DNA of 44,782 nt from JAFIHK01 sp041441455 (lineage in GTDB: Bacteria > Bacteroidota > Bacteroidia > Bacteroidales > UBA932): contig JASDTB010000096.1 of the NCBI GenBank assembly GCA_041441455.1, positions 1 to 44,782 on the forward strand, given 5' to 3'. Below, piece after piece: positions 42,896 to 44,782 of this stretch. The notes under the pieces are model-generated. The model ran no database searches, was not told the origin of the DNA, and worked only from the letters and a program-made list of their open reading frames with translations. Position 1 is the first letter of the stretch. The number at the start of each line of letters is the position of its first letter. The translations under genes and the position numbers were made by a program.

Positions 42896-42938
42896 AATGA
42901 GGGTGACTAAATGAGATTTTTAGTCACCCTCATTTTTT
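42896..42938. terminator. intrinsic terminator after the sigma-partner gene
   Basis: A perfect 15-bp stem (42896-42910 with 42920-42934; core GAGGGTGACTAA) and a 9-base loop, followed by six T on the plus strand. It lies between converging genes and may also act weakly on the minus-strand transporter transcript. Confidence 0.9.
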
Positions 42939-42990
42939 ATTAATTTTGAAATTAGACAATTGAAGCCATATACTGGCTTTGACAGAATTA

Positions 42991-44658
42991 TCAAGCAAAC
43001 AAGATAAGCAACTGAGCAGTCAAGACTCTCAAAAACATAGTTAGTGGATATACTGTTGCATAGCTAACAGCCGGAAGATCGTTTTTTGCTGATGAGTTTG
43101 CAAATGCTAAAGCAGGAGGATCAGTGCAACTACCAGCTAGTAGGCCCATTAATGTAAAGTAATTTACCTTGAAGAACTTATAAGCTATAAAGCCTACAGT
43201 AATTAAAGGGATCAATGTAATTGCTACTCCATAAAGAATCCAAATAGCTCCTCCTCCATTAACAATAGTATCTACAAATCCACCTCCAGCGTCTAGACCT
43301 ACGCATGCAAGAAAGAGTGATATGCCTATTTCTCTCAACATTAGATTAGCACTTACAGTGGTATAAGTTACCATTTTGTATCTAGGTCCAAATTTGCTCA
43401 TTAAGATGGCTATAATTAAAGGCCCTCCAGCTAGACCCAACTTAACAGGCTGAGGTATTCCTGGGAGAAAGAATGGAATTGAACCTACTAAGATTCCCAA
43501 CGCTATTCCAAGGAAAAATGAGACTAAGTTTGGTTCTCTTAATCGATGCAGGGCATTACCAAGCAAATGAGCAGCAGAATCAACTCCCTGAGGAGTTCCC
43601 ACAACAGTCAATTTGTCTCCAATTTGTAGCTTCAGACTAGCAGAAGCAATCAAATCAACTCCAGCCCTATTTACCCTTGTAACTGTAATACCAAATGCTT
43701 TTGAGAGACGAAGATCCGATAATGATTTCCCATTTACAGAGTCTTTTGTAACTAGTATCCTCCTTGAGATTACATCTTTTTCTGGTGTCTCCCAATCACT
43801 TTCATTAAACTCTATTTCCTCTCCTAAAAATGCAAGAATTGAAGGCTTATCTTTTTTCTGAAGTATCACAAGCAGCTTATAACCTTGCTCTAATACCGTT
43901 GCCGCTCCTGCAATCTTTACATCGTTATCATATCTAGTTATCCTTGAAATAATAAAACTCTTACTTAAGAGATGCTTGATGTCTTCAATTTTCTTCCCAA
44001 ATAAGGCCGGATTATTTAATAAGACAGCTATTTTAATTGTCTCGTTTGGATCATCCTTAGCTTTCTGTTTTAGGGTTTCATTCTCCTTTTCTAAATTTAT
44101 CTTAAAGAAAAATCGAAGAAGCATTATTGTCAAAATAATACCTAATACACCTAAAGGATATGCCACAGCATATCCCATTGCAATTGATGGATCATTTGTT
44201 CCGTTAACCTCTATAAAAGTCTGTTGGGCCGCTCCTAAACCTGGAGTATTCGTAATTGCTCCAGACAAAATTCCAACCATTGTTTGAATAGGCAATCCGC
44301 TCATCATTTGGATGACGACAGTAACTAAAACACCTCCGGCAACAACTGACGCTGCAATAAGATTTAGTTTTATCCCTCCCTTTTTAAAAGATGAGAAAAA
44401 ACCGGGGCCCACCTGTAGCCCTATTGAATAGACGAAGAGTATCAAACCAAACTCTTTGACAAAATGCAAGACATGCGAATTTATTCCTAATCCAAAGTGG
44501 CTTACTGCAATTCCTGCAAAAAGAATCCAAGTGATTCCAAAAGAGATCCCTTTAATCTTAATCTTAGATAAAAAGATTCCTAATGTAATGACAAAAGATA
44601 AAATCAATACAGATTGAGCAATGCTTTCACCTGTAACAAGCGCTTCAAACCAATTCAT
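42991..44658 (-). CDS. AspT/YidE-family putative transporter with RCK_C domains
   Basis: A 555-residue membrane protein of the aspartate:alanine exchanger (AAE) family. Two membrane halves (about 10-185 and 380-555) with the repeated signatures SGAITNTPGLGAAQ near residue 135 and LAGSCTDPPALAFANSS near residue 510 flank two soluble TrkA-C (RCK_C) domains (about 205-280 and 295-370, the second with LSDLRLSKAFGITVTRVNRAG). This duplicated layout matches AspT and E. coli YidE/YbjL. AspT exchanges aspartate for alanine and so helps make a proton gradient, but for YidE-like members the substrate is unknown. The ATG at 44658 gives a helix-first N-terminus. No aspartate decarboxylase gene is nearby. 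Confidence 0.9.
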   Translation of the reverse strand: MNWFEALVTGESIAQSVLILSFVITLGIFLSKIKIKGISFGITWILFAGIAVSHFGLGINSHVLHFVKEFGLILFVYSIGLQVGPGFFSSFKKGGIKLNLIAASVVAGGVLVTVVIQMMSGLPIQTMVGILSGAITNTPGLGAAQQTFIEVNGTNDPSIAMGYAVAYPLGVLGIILTIMLLRFFFKINLEKENETLKQKAKDDPNETIKIAVLLNNPALFGKKIEDIKHLLSKSFIISRITRYDNDVKIAGAATVLEQGYKLLVILQKKDKPSILAFLGEEIEFNESDWETPEKDVISRRILVTKDSVNGKSLSDLRLSKAFGITVTRVNRAGVDLIASASLKLQIGDKLTVVGTPQGVDSAAHLLGNALHRLREPNLVSFFLGIALGILVGSIPFFLPGIPQPVKLGLAGGPLIIAILMSKFGPRYKMVTYTTVSANLMLREIGISLFLACVGLDAGGGFVDTIVNGGGAIWILYGVAITLIPLITVGFIAYKFFKVNYFTLMGLLAGSCTDPPALAFANSSAKNDLPAVSYATVYPLTMFLRVLTAQLLILFA

Positions 44659-44675
44659 GTTGTGAGGTATTTTTA

Positions 44676-44683
44676 CAAAAGTA
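44676..44683 (-). promoter_or_regulatory. -7 promoter box of the AspT/YidE-like gene
   Basis: The minus strand reads TACTTTTG, 18 bases before the ATG at 44658, so the mRNA leader is very short. A -33 TTTG is not seen. The remaining bases to 44782 are AT-rich with no visible gene. Confidence 0.5.
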
Positions 44684-44782
44684 ATGTTTTGAAGGCATAT
44701 TTAGAAAAAATGTATATAGAATAAACATATAAAGGAATTTTGTGTTATATTTAAATAAAATTAAGTCTACTAAACCTAAAAT

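Overview
The window looks like chromosomal backbone of a low-GC member of the Bacteroidetes, probably Bacteroidales. The evidence is repeated TTTG-N19/20-TAnnTTTG promoters (the Bacteroidetes -33/-7 consensus), a short primary sigma factor without region 1.1, few Shine-Dalgarno sequences, a periplasmic S46 peptidase of DPP11 type, a small RRM protein of the kind common in this phylum, and a 16S rRNA 5' end reading GAAGAGTTTGATCCTG. No phage, transposon, insertion sequence or CRISPR array is visible. I do not assign a genus.

Layout. Positions 1-21 are the first bases of a 16S rRNA gene leaving the window on the minus strand, with its promoter at 205-235. A plus-strand run follows (463-3490): a GT2 glycosyltransferase, dihydroorotase and an EamA transporter. 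From 3507 to 17364 nearly everything is on the minus strand: Tex and a CLC-type channel (8-bp overlap), a small acidic-tailed protein, an alanine symporter-argS-ygiQ operon with TAATG junctions, an M3 peptidase lipoprotein, rpoD and a Deg/HtrA protease. A plus-strand dnaN operon (17454-19942) carries the beta clamp, a DnaQ-like exonuclease and a degenerate FAH-fold protein. BaiN/HI0933-type oxidoreductase and an orphan metal/cobalamin-binding lipoprotein diverge near 21.2 kb. An ackA-ptb-buk acyl-phosphate operon (22419-25625) makes ATP from acyl-CoA esters. A shortened ComEC, a second EamA-like transporter, a PurF paralogue without the N-terminal cysteine, an RRM protein, DPP11, an AI-2E family permease, a 10-bp tandem repeat, a TPR protein, gyrA, clpC, a Mom/phage-type domain protein, tRNA-Lys, an ECF sigma factor with a membrane partner, and an AspT/YidE-type transporter complete the window.

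Together the genes cover replication (dnaN, gyrA), transcription (rpoD, Tex, ECF sigma), translation (argS, tRNA-Lys, 16S), protein quality control (Deg protease, ClpC), peptide use (M3 peptidase, DPP11, alanine symporter) and acyl-phosphate energy conservation (ackA, ptb, buk). That fits an anaerobe or facultative organism living partly on peptides; this lifestyle is inference.

Nothing here is a clear new multi-gene system. The most interesting items are the FAH-fold protein that has lost its metal ligands inside the dnaN operon, the Cys-less PurF paralogue, the sigma/RseB-like pair without a classical anti-sigma domain, the Mom/phage-type protein overlapping the clpC end, and the helically phased 10-bp repeat at 33419-33490.
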